DNA from: Tsukamurella asaccharolytica
GTDB lineage: Bacteria; Actinomycetota; Actinomycetes; Mycobacteriales; Mycobacteriaceae
Direction of reading: 5' to 3'
NCBI RefSeq assembly: GCF_007858435.1
Contig: NZ_VIGW01000006.1
Location: forward strand, 185,643 to 249,642
Length of the DNA stretch: 64,000 bases
Shown here: positions 27,709 through 36,789 of the stretch, piece after piece
Layout: every line of letters starts with the position of its first letter
Numbering within the stretch: position 1 is the stretch's first letter
Translations under genes and position numbers: made by a program
Notes under the pieces: model-generated
Database searches by the model: none
What the model saw: the letters and a program-made list of their open reading frames with translations, nothing else
What the model was told of the DNA's origin: nothing

Positions 27709-28854
27709 GTGGCGCTTGTTGTAGAACGTGACACAAGTGGCTGGAGTGAGTTCTTGAGGCCGAATCAGAGCCGGAAGGTCCGCAACTACGCCGTCGCGGG
27801 GAGCGTCCTCGTGATCGCGGCTGCTGTCGCGGTCGGGTGCGGCGTGACCGGCGGCGATCCGAGCCGCCTCGGGTCGAGTCTGACCTTCGACCCGTTGCCG
27901 TCGGCACCGTCGGGCGCCTCCGCGAAGCCGAGCGCGGGCGGCAACCCCGGGGTGCTGCCGCCCGGGCAGACGACCGTGCCTCCGTCGCCCCAGGCCCCGG
28001 CCACGATGACGGTGGTGGTGCCGCCGCCGGGCGCGCCCGCGAGGCCGCAGCCCACCGTCGCCGGCCCCACCGCGCCCGCGGTCCCGCCGGCGCCCACGAC
28101 GGCCGCGCCGACGACAGCCGCGCCCGCGACGGCCGGACCTGGCGGCGACGCCGCGAACCGGGACGGGGGCGCACCGTCGGGCCGCGGCGGCGGAACGTCC
28201 GCTCCCGCTCCCGCCCCGCAGGCGGCGGCGAAGCCCGTGATCAAGCCCGTCTACCGGGCCGACGGCAGCGTCGACTGCGCGAAGAGCAAGTGCGTCGCGC
28301 TCACCTTCTCCGGCGGCCCCGGTCCCGCGACCAGGCAGTTCCTGCAGATCCTCGACAGCCACGGCGCCAAGGGCACGTTCTTCGTGACTGGCGCGCAGGT
28401 GGGCCTCAACCCGGACATCATGACGGCGATCGCCGGCACCGGGAACGAAGTTGCCAACGGGACCTGGACGCAGCAGGACATGACGACCCTGTCGCAGGCG
28501 GACGCCACCGCGCAGCTGCAGCAGACCAGCGACGCGATCCGCGCCTCCGTGGGCAGCGCGCCCACGCTGTTCCGGCCGATGGGCGGGCACACGTCGCCGT
28601 CGGTAGTCGACGCAGGCAAGCGGCTCGGCATGACGCAGATCCTCTGGGACCTGGACTCGATGGACTACAACTACCAGGGGAACCCCGACGGCCTGACCGA
28701 CGTGCTGATGAAGGTCAAGCCCGGGCAGATCGTGATGCTGCACGACACCTTCGTCTCGTCAGCGACCGCGCTCGACCGGACGATGACGCAACTCGGTGAT
28801 CAGGGCTACGCCTTCGTCACCGTCAGTCAGTTGCTGGGCAGCCGCGCCGGTTAA
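27709..28854 (+). CDS. Polysaccharide-deacetylase-fold protein lacking metal ligands
   Basis: 381 residues: a short cytoplasmic lead, a hydrophobic export segment ending VAVGCG (possible lipobox), about 130 residues of Pro/Ala/Thr-rich wall-spanning linker, then a NodB domain (about 185-375). The normal TFDDGP motif reads TFSGGP (about residue 200) and the H-x-x-x-H motif region reads NGTWTQ (about 250), so the metal-binding Asp and both His are gone. FRPMGG, ILWDLDSMDYN and IVMLHDT are kept. Probably a binding protein, not a deacetylase. GTG 27709 was used; TTG 27754 after GGAG is possible. Confidence 0.85.
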   Translation: MALVVERDTSGWSEFLRPNQSRKVRNYAVAGSVLVIAAAVAVGCGVTGGDPSRLGSSLTFDPLPSAPSGASAKPSAGGNPGVLPPGQTTVPPSPQAPATMTVVVPPPGAPARPQPTVAGPTAPAVPPAPTTAAPTTAAPATAGPGGDAANRDGGAPSGRGGGTSAPAPAPQAAAKPVIKPVYRADGSVDCAKSKCVALTFSGGPGPATRQFLQILDSHGAKGTFFVTGAQVGLNPDIMTAIAGTGNEVANGTWTQQDMTTLSQADATAQLQQTSDAIRASVGSAPTLFRPMGGHTSPSVVDAGKRLGMTQILWDLDSMDYNYQGNPDGLTDVLMKVKPGQIVMLHDTFVSSATALDRTMTQLGDQGYAFVTVSQLLGSRAG

Positions 28855-28872
28855 TCCCGCTGCAGTCGACAA

Positions 28873-28906
28873 CAACGGCCCGTCCCCACGCGGGGACGGG
28901 CCGTTG
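28873..28906. terminator. Bidirectional hairpin terminator
   Basis: A 15-bp perfect stem (CAACGGCCCGTCCCC and its complement) with an ACGC loop, between the convergent NodB-fold gene and greA. No U-tract. Confidence 0.75.
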
Positions 28907-28923
28907 CCGACGGTGCGGACAGC

Positions 28924-29418
28924 CTAGGAGTGGTAGGGCTCCGCGCTGATCAGCGTGACCTTGACGGTCGCGCCACTCGGGATGGTGTACTCGCGGGTCT
29001 CGCCGACCTTCGCGTCGATGAGGGCCGCGCCCAGCGGCGAGCTCGGCGAGTAGACCTCGAGGCCGCCGTCCTGGCCGCTGTCCTCGCGGGTCGCGATGAG
29101 GAAGGTCTCGGTGTCCTTCTCGTCACCGTCGTAGTACACCTTCACGACCGAGCCCGGGAGCGCCACACCCGACTGGGTGGGGGCCTCGCCGACCTTGGCG
29201 TTGTTGAGGAGTTCCTGCAGCTGGCGGATGCGCGCCTCCTGCTGGCCCTGCTCCTCGCGTGCAGCGTGGTAACCGCCGTTCTCCTTGAGGTCGCCCTCTT
29301 CGCGGCGCTCGTTGATCTCGGCGGCGATGACGGGGCGGTTGGCGATCAACGCGTCCAACTCGTTCTTGAGGCGCTCGTGGGACTCGGGGGTCAACCACGT
29401 CACCTGAGTGTCCGTCAT
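28924..29418 (-). CDS. greA: Transcription elongation factor GreA
   Basis: 164-residue factor that rescues backtracked RNA polymerase by stimulating transcript cleavage. N-terminal coiled coil with the acidic tip [20 protein letters not shown], then C-terminal FKBP-like domain ([20 protein letters not shown]). Start ATG 29418 ([17 protein letters not shown]) follows GAAGGACGAAGAA on the minus strand. Preceded by a structured leader of about 130 nt. Confidence 0.96.
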   Translation of the reverse strand: MTDTQVTWLTPESHERLKNELDALIANRPVIAAEINERREEGDLKENGGYHAAREEQGQQEARIRQLQELLNNAKVGEAPTQSGVALPGSVVKVYYDGDEKDTETFLIATREDSGQDGGLEVYSPSSPLGAALIDAKVGETREYTIPSGATVKVTLISAEPYHS

Positions 29419-29451
29419 TTCTTCGTCCTTCGTCGTAGTCGGCACGGTCCA

Positions 29452-29505
29452 CTGCGGGATGTCACCATCCCGCAGCCGACCGGCCCCGGAACGGCGCCCG
29501 GGGCC
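29452..29505 (-). promoter_or_regulatory. Structured 5' leader of greA
   Basis: Two perfect hairpins precede greA: CTGCGGGATG with its complement and a 4-nt loop (29452-29475), and GGCCCCGG with CCGGGGCC and an 8-nt loop (29482-29505). An extended -10, TGCTAGAAT on the minus strand (29558-29553 for the hexamer), lies about 135 nt before the start, so both would be in the leader. Attenuation is known for greA in E. coli; any analogous role here is inference. Confidence 0.45.
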
Positions 29506-29586
29506 CGTAAATGCAGCAATACACGGCTCCAAGCGGAACCGTGCATCCGCCGATTCTAGCATGGGAAACGGAACGGGGCATCCGGA

Positions 29587-30351
29587 TCAGGCGGCCAGGA
29601 GTGCCTGCTGGTAGGTGGGCTCGCGTCGCTTGAGGAAGCCGCACAGCGCGTAGCTCAGCGGCATGATGACGATCTCGACCAGCGTCTTCCACACGAATCC
29701 GAGGATCAGGTAGTTGAGGAACTGGCCCGCGCTGGTGAAGCCGAGGGCGGGGGCGGCGATCGAGCAGAAGACGAGGGTGTCGAAGAACTGGCCGACCACG
29801 GTGGAGCCCAGCAGGCGCGACCACAGGTGCTTCTCGCCCGTCCAGGCCTTCATCCGGACCAGGACCCAGGAGTTCATGAACTCGCCCACGAGATAGCCCG
29901 CGAGGCCGGCGATGAGGAACTGTGGGACCACGCCCACGACGGTGTTGAAGGCCTCGTTGTTGGGCCAGCCGGGGGCGGGCGGGAGCAGCGTGGTGACCCA
30001 GAAGCTGAGCGCCGCGAGCGTGAGGATCGCGAACCCGGTGAGGATCACGCGGCGCATGACGCGGAAGCCGTAGACCTCGGAGATCACGTCGCCGAGGACG
30101 TAGGCGAGGGGGAAGAGGTAGAAGGCGCCATCGGTGGCGATGCCGTTGACCTGCAGGCCGAAGAACTCGAACTGCAGCGATGGGGCGAACAGCACGGCCT
30201 TGGTGCCCGTGATGTTGCTGATGATCATGACGCCGACGAACAGGCCGACGATCGGGGGCAGGTAGGGGGACGAGACGGTGGCGAACGCCGGCCGCGCGCG
30301 GACGCGGGCCGGCCGCCCAGACTTCGGGGTGGGGGAGGTGTCAGTGCTCAC
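29587..30351 (-). CDS. yhhQ: Queuosine precursor transporter, VUT/YhhQ family
   Basis: 254-residue membrane protein with six predicted helices. Family strings are [35 protein letters not shown] and [16 protein letters not shown]. coli YhhQ imports preQ0/preQ1. No queuosine biosynthesis gene is in the window, so a salvage role fits but is not shown. GTG 30351 overlaps the DUF4307 stop (GTGA), implying coupled expression. Confidence 0.88.
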   Translation of the reverse strand: MSTDTSPTPKSGRPARVRARPAFATVSSPYLPPIVGLFVGVMIISNITGTKAVLFAPSLQFEFFGLQVNGIATDGAFYLFPLAYVLGDVISEVYGFRVMRRVILTGFAILTLAALSFWVTTLLPPAPGWPNNEAFNTVVGVVPQFLIAGLAGYLVGEFMNSWVLVRMKAWTGEKHLWSRLLGSTVVGQFFDTLVFCSIAAPALGFTSAGQFLNYLILGFVWKTLVEIVIMPLSYALCGFLKRREPTYQQALLAA

Positions 30352-30776
30352 GCACGGTCAAGATACGCGGGCACGTTCGTCCCGCAACCGAAGACGTCCC
30401 CGACGGCGGGCGGTTCGGTGGTACGCACCTCGCCGGACACGACGATGACGGGGTCCGCCGACGGGGCGACGTAGAACTCGCGTCGCCCGATCTCGTCGCC
30501 CGCCTTGTTCTTGGCGTAGACGATGCAGCTGACCGCCTGCTGGGGGTCGGTGCGGGTGACGGTGACCTGCACGTCCACCGCGGAATCGGACAGCACCTGG
30601 TAACCCGCGGTCTCGCCGGTGACCGGCTGCCGCGCGAACTTCTGGTAACCCACCCACGCGAGCCCGATGCCGAGGATCACGACCACGACCAGCCCGATGA
30701 TCCCGAAGCGGCGGGTACGCGCGGGATCACGCTCGTCGGGGTAGCGATCGGAGGGGCGGACGGGGGCGGTCGACAT
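30348..30776 (-). CDS. DUF4307-family membrane protein
   Basis: 142-residue bitopic protein: basic N-terminus ([18 protein letters not shown]), one helix ([20 protein letters not shown], about 26-45), then an extracytoplasmic beta-rich domain of about 95 residues ([40 protein letters not shown]). Conserved between greA and mca in mycobacteria. Function unknown. ATG 30776; divergent from mca with 60 bp between starts. Confidence 0.85.
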   Translation of the reverse strand: MSTAPVRPSDRYPDERDPARTRRFGIIGLVVVVILGIGLAWVGYQKFARQPVTGETAGYQVLSDSAVDVQVTVTRTDPQQAVSCIVYAKNKAGDEIGRREFYVAPSADPVIVVSGEVRTTEPPAVGDVFGCGTNVPAYLDRA

Positions 30777-30836
30777 GCTTCCATCGAAGCACACCCGGCG
30801 CGGCGAGCCGTCAGTCGATCGTGGAAGACTGGGGAC

Positions 30837-31703
30837 ATGACCGGTTACCGCCTCCTCGCCGTCCACGCGCACCCGGACGACGAGTCGAGCAAGGGCGCCG
30901 CCACCATGGCGCGGTACGCGGCCGAGGGGAACGACGTGCTGGTCGCGACGTTCACGGGTGGCGAACGGGGCGACATCCTCAACCCCGCGCTGGACGTCGC
31001 CCGCGTCAAGGACCGCCTGCCGGAGGTGCGTCGCGAGGAGATGGCCAAGGCCGCCGCGATCCTGGGGGTCGAGCACCGCTGGCTCGGCTTCGTCGACTCG
31101 GGCCTCCCCGAGGGCGACCCGCTGCCCCCGCTCCCCGAGGGCTGCTTCGCGCTGGAGCCGGTGGAAGTGCCCACGGAGGCGCTGGTGCGCCTGATCCGCG
31201 AGTTCCGCCCGCACGTGATGCTCACGTACGACGAGAACGGCGGCTACCCGCACCCGGACCACATCATGACCCACACCGTGTCGATGGCGGCGTACGAGGC
31301 GGCCGCAGACCCCGAACAGTTCCCCGACGCCGGCGAGCCCTGGCAGATCTCGAAGGTCTACTACTCCCACGGTTTCCTACGCGGCAAGTTCCAGGCCTTC
31401 GCCGACGAGTTCGAGAAACACGGCCACGAGAACCCCTACACCGAGTGGCTCGCCCGGTGGAAGGACGAGAAGAACGACATGATGGCCCGCGTGACCACGC
31501 AGGTCGAGTGCGGCGAGTACTTTCCCGTGCGCGACGACGCGTTGCGCGCCCACGCCACGCAGATCGACCCCAACGGCCCCTTCTTCGCGGTGCCGATGGA
31601 ATGGCAGCAGCGCCTATGGCCGACCGAGGAGTATGAATTGGCGAAGACGAAGGTGAGCAGCAGGATGCCCGAGAAGGACCTGTTCAGCGGGATCGAGAAG
31701 TGA
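30837..31703 (+). CDS. mca: Mycothiol S-conjugate amidase
   Basis: 288-residue zinc amidohydrolase of the LmbE family that cleaves mycothiol-toxin conjugates to a mercapturic acid and GlcN-Ins. Zinc motif HAHPDDES at residues 10-17 and the second part [11 protein letters not shown]; length and the [19 protein letters not shown] block favour Mca over MshB. Presence shows a mycothiol-using actinobacterium. ATG 30837 is preceded by AAGACT and GGGGAC, no classic ribosome binding site. Stop overlaps the next start (TGATG). Confidence 0.94.
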   Translation: MTGYRLLAVHAHPDDESSKGAATMARYAAEGNDVLVATFTGGERGDILNPALDVARVKDRLPEVRREEMAKAAAILGVEHRWLGFVDSGLPEGDPLPPLPEGCFALEPVEVPTEALVRLIREFRPHVMLTYDENGGYPHPDHIMTHTVSMAAYEAAADPEQFPDAGEPWQISKVYYSHGFLRGKFQAFADEFEKHGHENPYTEWLARWKDEKNDMMARVTTQVECGEYFPVRDDALRAHATQIDPNGPFFAVPMEWQQRLWPTEEYELAKTKVSSRMPEKDLFSGIEK

Positions 31704-32041
31704 TGGGGCCCCTACTGCAGCTCGCCACGGACGTCACGATCCTCGCACAGGACCCGCAGAAGCCCAGGGGGCCGGAGTTCGGCAAGTCGGGCCCGCTGGG
31801 CCTCGCGGTGATCGTCTTCCTGCTGGCCGTGACGTTCCTGCTGATCCGCTCGATGAACAAGCACGTCAAGAACCTCCCCGAGTCCTTCGACGACGAGACT
31901 CCCGGCGAGGGCGATGAGGCCGGCGGCACCGAGCACGGCGCCATCGAGCACGGCGCCATCGAGCACGACGTCTCGCTCGCCAAGGGTGACGGCGCACCGT
32001 CGGGCCGCGACGACGGCGCCGGGGGCGAGACGCGCCGCTAG
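31703..32041 (+). CDS. Small membrane protein downstream of mca
   Basis: 112 residues: one or two hydrophobic segments (GLAVIVFLLAVTFLLIRSM, about 34-52) followed by an acidic, histidine-containing tail with a perfect internal repeat (EHGAI twice, then EHD). Same neighbour as in Mycobacterium (position of Rv1083, from memory). ATG 31703 is coupled to the mca stop. Function unknown. Confidence 0.75.
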   Translation: MGPLLQLATDVTILAQDPQKPRGPEFGKSGPLGLAVIVFLLAVTFLLIRSMNKHVKNLPESFDDETPGEGDEAGGTEHGAIEHGAIEHDVSLAKGDGAPSGRDDGAGGETRR

Positions 32042-32107
32042 GCGCTCACAGCGACCTCCCAGCCCGACAGGCCGGTCCGCCCAGTTCCGCCCGCGAGGGT
32101 GGCGTCC

Positions 32108-34033
32108 GTGAAGTACATGACTCCGCGGCGCTGGGCCGTGACCGCACTACTCGCCGCTACGGCGCTGCTGTACTGCTGGAACCTGTCGATCAGCGGCTAC
32201 GGCAACGACTTCTACGCCGCCGCGGCCCAGGCCGGCGGACTGAGCTGGAAGGCGTGGCTGTTCGGCTCCCTCGACCCGGGCAATGTGATCACCGTCGACA
32301 AGCCGCCCGCGGCACTGTGGGTGACCGGCCTGTTCGTCCGCGTCTTCGGGCTCTCGTCCTGGTCGATCCTGCTGCCGCAGGCGCTGATGGGGGTCGGGAC
32401 CGTCGGGCTGGTGTACCTGACGACGCGGCGGCTCCTCGGCTCGCTTCCCGCGCGCATCACGACCGGAGGAGCTCTCCTGGCCGGCGCCGTGACCGCCCTC
32501 ACCCCGGCCGCGGTGCTCATCTTCCGGTTCAACAACCCCGACGCGCTGCTCGTGCTGCTCATGACCGCCGCCGCCTACTGCACCGTGCGGGCGTGCCAGG
32601 CCGCGTCGTGGCGCTGGCTCGTGGCGTGCGGCGCGCTGCTCGGCTTCGCCTTCCTGACCAAGATGCTGCAGGGCCTGCTGGTGCTGCCCGGCTTCGGCCT
32701 GGCCTACCTGCTGTTCGCGCAGACCTCATGGCTGCGGCGGGGCCGTGATCTGACGCTGGGTGTCGTGGCCGTCGTCGTCTCGGCGGGCTGGTACGTGCTG
32801 CTGACGGTGCTGTGGCCCGCGTCCTCGCGCCCGTACATCGGCGGCTCGAAGGACGGCACGTTCATGGACCTCGTGCTCGGCTACAACGGCCTGGCGCGGA
32901 TCGTCGGGAACAGCGGCGGCGATTCCGGCTTCGGTGGCGGCGGCGGTGGGCCGGGCGGCGACGCCGCCACGGGCACCTCCTTCGGCGGCACCCCGAGCCT
33001 CGCACGCCTGTTCAGCAACGAATTCGGCAACGAAATCTCCTGGCTGCTGCCCGCGGCTCTGCTGGTCCTCGTGATCGGCCTGGTGCTGGTGGCGCGCCGC
33101 CGCCTGGACCGCGATCTCGCGCTGGGGCTGACGGTCTTCGGCACCTGGCTCGTGGTGACCGGCGTGGTGTTCTCGTACATGAGCGGCACCGTGCACCCGT
33201 ACTACACCGTGGCGCTGGTCCCGGCGATCGCGGTGCTCGTGGGCGCCGGTGCGGCCGTCACGTGGAGCCGGAGGTCGACGGTGCCGGGCACGCTCGCGCT
33301 GATCGCGTTGGTGCTCGCCGCCGGCGGGTGGGGCATCGTCCGCGCCTGGCGGGCGGGGTACGCCTGGCCGGCGCTGGGGATCGTCGTGGGCGTGCTGATG
33401 GCGGCGGCGATCGTCGCGTTGGTCGTGACCCGGCGGAGGGTCGGGCGTGCGGTGGCGGTCGCGCTCGTGTTTGCACTGCTCGCCGGCGGCGTTGCGACAG
33501 CGGCGTTCTCCGTCTCGACGGCGGGTACCGCGCACAGTGGCGGCGTGCCCACCGCGGTCAAGACCGCGAAGTCCGGCGACGTGTTCGGCGGCGGTCCGGG
33601 TGGTGGGCGCGACGGGAGGGCACCGTCGGGCGGCGGGGCGAAGGTGGAGCTGCCGGCGGGCGTCGAGCTGCCCGACGGTGCGCGCGACGGGGCCGGCGGG
33701 CCGGGCGGCCAGGCCGCGAGCGCCGAGCTGGTCGCGCTGCTCAAGAGCACCACCACGCCGTGGGCAGCGGCGGTGAACGGCGCGCAGAGCCAGGGCTCGC
33801 TGCAACTGAACTCGGGCCGGCCGGTGATCGCGATCGGCGGGTTCAGCGGCTCCGACCCCGCGCCCACGCTCGCGCAGTTCCAGCAGTGGGTGAAGGACGG
33901 GAAGGTCTCGTACTACGTCTCCACCGGCGGCTTCCGCCCCGGCGCCGGGAAGTCCGAGATCCAGAGCTGGGTGGAGAAGAACTTCACCGCGACGAAGGTC
34001 GGGAGCGCGACGGTCTACAAGCTGGTGGCGTAG
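32108..34033 (+). CDS. GT39-family glycosyltransferase (ArnT/PMT-like)
   Basis: Membrane glycosyltransferase (641 aa) of the GT-C fold using polyprenyl-phosphate sugars. The first loop holds GNDFYAAAAQAG and DPGNVITVDKPPAALWV, with Asp residues typical of the catalytic site. About 12 helices to residue 470, then a C-terminal extracytoplasmic domain of about 170 residues (LVALLKSTTTPWAAAVNGAQ, PVIAIGGFSGSDPAP) as in YkcB-type proteins. Two glycine-rich inserts (near 32930-32980 and 33590-33640). GTG 32108 follows GAGGGTGG; GTG 32099 and ATG 32117 are alternatives. Confidence 0.9.
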   Translation: MKYMTPRRWAVTALLAATALLYCWNLSISGYGNDFYAAAAQAGGLSWKAWLFGSLDPGNVITVDKPPAALWVTGLFVRVFGLSSWSILLPQALMGVGTVGLVYLTTRRLLGSLPARITTGGALLAGAVTALTPAAVLIFRFNNPDALLVLLMTAAAYCTVRACQAASWRWLVACGALLGFAFLTKMLQGLLVLPGFGLAYLLFAQTSWLRRGRDLTLGVVAVVVSAGWYVLLTVLWPASSRPYIGGSKDGTFMDLVLGYNGLARIVGNSGGDSGFGGGGGGPGGDAATGTSFGGTPSLARLFSNEFGNEISWLLPAALLVLVIGLVLVARRRLDRDLALGLTVFGTWLVVTGVVFSYMSGTVHPYYTVALVPAIAVLVGAGAAVTWSRRSTVPGTLALIALVLAAGGWGIVRAWRAGYAWPALGIVVGVLMAAAIVALVVTRRRVGRAVAVALVFALLAGGVATAAFSVSTAGTAHSGGVPTAVKTAKSGDVFGGGPGGGRDGRAPSGGGAKVELPAGVELPDGARDGAGGPGGQAASAELVALLKSTTTPWAAAVNGAQSQGSLQLNSGRPVIAIGGFSGSDPAPTLAQFQQWVKDGKVSYYVSTGGFRPGAGKSEIQSWVEKNFTATKVGSATVYKLVA

Positions 34034-34366
34034 TCATCCAAGGAGATCGATGGATACCGCGAAGGGGACAGCGGTGTTCACCGTGCCGATGAACACGTCC
34101 CCGTCGCGGTAGGACTGGGCCGCCGGGTCGAGCACGTAGGTGTACACGATCGGGGGTTCGTCGGCGGTCCACTCCTCGCCCGCTGCGGCATCAAGCGCGT
34201 TCGCCAACAGGCGAGCGAGGCGGTTGTGGCGTTTCGATGCGCTCGGCCTCACGACGACCATCCCGTCCACGATCTCGATGCCGACGCATTGCTCCTCGGA
34301 CCAGGAGTCGTACTGCTCGGCGCTGATCTGCGAGCGCATCCACGACGGCGCGACGAATTCCGTCAC
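34034..34366 (-). pseudogene. Truncated Uma2-family (DUF820) nuclease-fold protein
   Basis: 110 codons with the N-terminal half of a Uma2 protein: SEEQCVGIEIVDGMVVVRPS, SKRHNRLARLLANALDAA, then YRDGDVFIGTVNTAVPFA and a stop. Full-length members are about 190 residues and carry the E-x-K part of the PD-(D/E)xK-like site in the missing half. The stop codon directly abuts the GT39 stop, so the 3' half seems deleted. ATG 34366 follows GAAGGAGGCG. It could still be expressed as a short protein. Confidence 0.6.
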
Positions 34367-34625
34367 GAGCGCCTCCTTCGCGGATGAATGCGACTACTTC
34401 GAGGATACGTCGGTCTAGTTCCGAATTAACCGCAGCGTGTATCCGCACACCGAGGCGGGCCGGACGGAGCCGCCCGTACCGGCAGGCACCCGGCGCGGGC
34501 GGCACCGTCGGACTAAGGCGACGGCGTCGCTAGCGGAAGACGTCCGGCATCAGGAGCGCCATGTCGACGCTGATCCCCGTTCGTCGACAACGCGCCGTGT
34601 CTGCGGTCTGAGGCAGGATGGGGAC

Positions 34626-36596
34626 ATGAACCGTCTCGGCGCGTCCACCAGCCCCTACCTGCGCCAGCACGCGGACAACCCGGTCCACTGGCGGGAGTGG
34701 AGCGAGGCCGCGCTGGCGGAGGCAGCCGAGCGCGACGTGCCGATCCTGCTCTCCATCGGCTACGCCGCGTGCCACTGGTGCCACGTCATGGCGCACGAGT
34801 CCTTCGAGAACGAGACCATCGCGGCGCAGATGAACGCCGGCTTCGTCTGCATCAAGGTCGACCGGGAGGAGCGCCCCGACCTCGACGCGATCTACATGAA
34901 CGCCACCGTCGCCATGACCGGGCAGGGCGGCTGGCCCATGACCTGCTTCCTCACCCCGTCGGGCGAGCCCTTCTACTGCGGCACCTACTACCCGCCCGAG
35001 CCGCGGAACGGCCAGGCGAGCTTCCCCCAGCTCCTTGAGGCCATCACCGACACCTGGCGCGAGCGCCGCGACGAGGTGAGCCGGGTGTCCGGGCAGGTGG
35101 CCGCGCACCTGCGGCAGGCCTCCGCCGGCCTGCCCGACGGTGCCGCCCCCTCCGCGGACGACCTGGGCGCCGCGGTCCGCGCGATCTGCGCCGACGAGGA
35201 CCCGTCGGGCGGATTCGGTCGCGCGCCGAAGTTCCCGCCGTCGGCCACCGTCGAGGCCCTGCTGCGGCATCACGAGCGGACCGGCGACCCCGCCTCCTAC
35301 GGCGTGGCCGTGCGGTGCGCCGAGGCGATGGCCCGCGGCGGCATCTACGACCAGCTCGCCGGCGGCTTCGCCCGGTACGCCGTGGACGCGGACTGGGTGG
35401 TCCCGCACTTCGAGAAGATGCTCTACGACAACGCCCTGCTGCTCCGCTTCTACGCGCACCTGGGCCGGCGGACCGGCTCGCCACTGGCGCTGCGCGTGGC
35501 GGACGAGACCGCGGACTTCCTGATCCGCGACCTCGGCGTCGACGGCGGCGGGCTCGCCTCCTCGCTCGACGCGGACACCGTCGTCGACGGTCACTCAGTC
35601 GAGGGCGCCACCTACGTCTGGACGCCGGACCAGTTGGTCGAGGTGCTCGGTGAGGCCGACGGTGCCTGGGCCGCCGAGATTTTCGCGGTCACCCCGGGCG
35701 GCACCTTCGAGCACGGCAACTCCACCCTGCAACTGCTCGGCGAACCCGACCCGGTGCGTCTCGCGGACGTGCGCCGGCGGCTCTTCGACGCACGCACGCT
35801 GCGACCGCAGCCGGGCCGCGACGACAAGGTGGTGACCGTGTGGAACGGCCTCGCGATCACCGCCCTCACCGAAGCGGGCCGGCTCGACGAGGCCGAGGCG
35901 ATCGCCAGGTACGTGCTCGAAACCCATTGGGACGGTGAGCGACTGCGCCGCAGCTCGCTCGGCGGAGCGGTCGGAGAGGCCGACGGGATGCTGGAGGACT
36001 ACGCTGCGCTCGTCACCGGGCTGCTCGCACTGGCGCAGCACGCCGGCGGATCCGAGTGGGCCGCAGCGGCTGCGGCGATCCTCGACGCCGCGGTCGAGCG
36101 GTTCGCCGATCCTGCGGCGAGCGGGAGCTGGTACGACGCACCGTCGGACGGGGAGGCGCTCCTGACTCGTCCGCGTGACCCCGCCGACGGCGCCACCCCT
36201 GCTGGGGCGAGCCTCATCGCCGAGGCCCTCACCTACGCCGAGGCGCTGCTCGGCGAGCGGTACGCCGCGCTCGCCGCCGCCACGCGGGCGCGCTCGGGGG
36301 AGCTGATCCGGCGCGTACCGCGCGGCGCGGGGCACCATCTCGCCGTGGCCGAGCAGGCCGCGGCGGGGCTGCAGATCGCCGTCGCCGACGGAGCCGGCGC
36401 CGCCGCGCTCGTCGCGGAGGCGCGACGGCTGGCGCCCGGCGGCGCGGTTGTCGTCGCCGGAGCGAAGGATTCGCATCCGTTGCTGGAGGGGCGCGGGCCC
36501 GTCGACGGGCGGGCTGCGGCGTACGTGTGCCACGGCGCCGTGTGCTCGCTGCCCGTCACGGACGGTGAGACCCTCGCCACAGAGATCCTGCGCTAG
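34626..36596 (+). CDS. DUF255 thioredoxin-domain protein (YyaL/spermatogenesis-associated 20-like)
   Basis: 656 residues. N-terminal thioredoxin-like domain: RLGASTSPYLRQHADNPVHW, the AACHWCHVMAHESFEN motif with a CxxC-type pair, and GGWPMTCFLTP. A six-hairpin-glycosidase-like alpha/alpha toroid follows (GGIYDQLAGGFARYAVDADW, VPHFEKMLYDNA). Function not established. CAGGAT then GGGGAC precedes ATG 34626, the same GGGGAC spacer as at mca. The 259-bp gap 34367-34625 shows nothing else. Confidence 0.9.
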   Translation: MNRLGASTSPYLRQHADNPVHWREWSEAALAEAAERDVPILLSIGYAACHWCHVMAHESFENETIAAQMNAGFVCIKVDREERPDLDAIYMNATVAMTGQGGWPMTCFLTPSGEPFYCGTYYPPEPRNGQASFPQLLEAITDTWRERRDEVSRVSGQVAAHLRQASAGLPDGAAPSADDLGAAVRAICADEDPSGGFGRAPKFPPSATVEALLRHHERTGDPASYGVAVRCAEAMARGGIYDQLAGGFARYAVDADWVVPHFEKMLYDNALLLRFYAHLGRRTGSPLALRVADETADFLIRDLGVDGGGLASSLDADTVVDGHSVEGATYVWTPDQLVEVLGEADGAWAAEIFAVTPGGTFEHGNSTLQLLGEPDPVRLADVRRRLFDARTLRPQPGRDDKVVTVWNGLAITALTEAGRLDEAEAIARYVLETHWDGERLRRSSLGGAVGEADGMLEDYAALVTGLLALAQHAGGSEWAAAAAAILDAAVERFADPAASGSWYDAPSDGEALLTRPRDPADGATPAGASLIAEALTYAEALLGERYAALAAATRARSGELIRRVPRGAGHHLAVAEQAAAGLQIAVADGAGAAALVAEARRLAPGGAVVVAGAKDSHPLLEGRGPVDGRAAAYVCHGAVCSLPVTDGETLATEILR

Positions 36597-36620
36597 CTGT
36601 GCTAGGTTCGGCTCGTGGGT

Positions 36621-36689
36621 ATGAACGCGTATTGGCGCTTTATCGAGGCTCCGGGTGGAGCCGTCGGTGATGCGCGCGTGCGCGGATAA
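36621..36689 (+). CDS. Aromatic amino acid leader peptide
   Basis: 22-codon ORF, MNAYWRFIEAPGGAVGDA then RVRG and a stop, ahead of the DAHP synthase gene. Tyr-Trp-Arg-Phe are almost consecutive, covering all three aromatic end products. A GTG two codons upstream (36615) is 6 nt after TAGGTT (36603-36608), so translation may start there on a leaderless mRNA. A 10-bp complementary pair (GGCTCCGGGT at 36647 and ACCCGGAGCC at 36704) competes with a local GGCTCC/GGAGCC hairpin. Confidence 0.8.
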   Translation: MNAYWRFIEAPGGAVGDARVRG

Positions 36690-36714
36690 TCCCGACCGTA
36701 CGAACCCGGAGCCG

Positions 36715-36743
36715 AAGGCAGCGAGATCACTCGCTGCCTTTTT
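36715..36743 (+). terminator. Intrinsic terminator of the aroG attenuator
   Basis: AAGGCAGCGAG pairs with CTCGCTGCCTT across an ATCA loop, followed by TTTTT. This is the only strong U-tract terminator I see in the window and it lies between the leader peptide and the DAHP synthase start, so it should regulate readthrough. Confidence 0.85.
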
Positions 36744-36789
36744 CTATGGCACCGGAAGGGCTCTGGTGCCTCCACCAGGAAGGTTTCCC

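Noticed and set aside
27754-27756. TTG start for the NodB-fold protein
   Set aside because: Kept as an alternative only; it has a GGAG upstream, but GTG 27709 is the longer in-frame choice and the evidence does not settle it.
28908-28917. CCGACGGTGC next to the hairpin after the NodB-fold gene as a terminator part
   Set aside because: It lies outside the stem and is better explained as another copy of the recurrent octamer.
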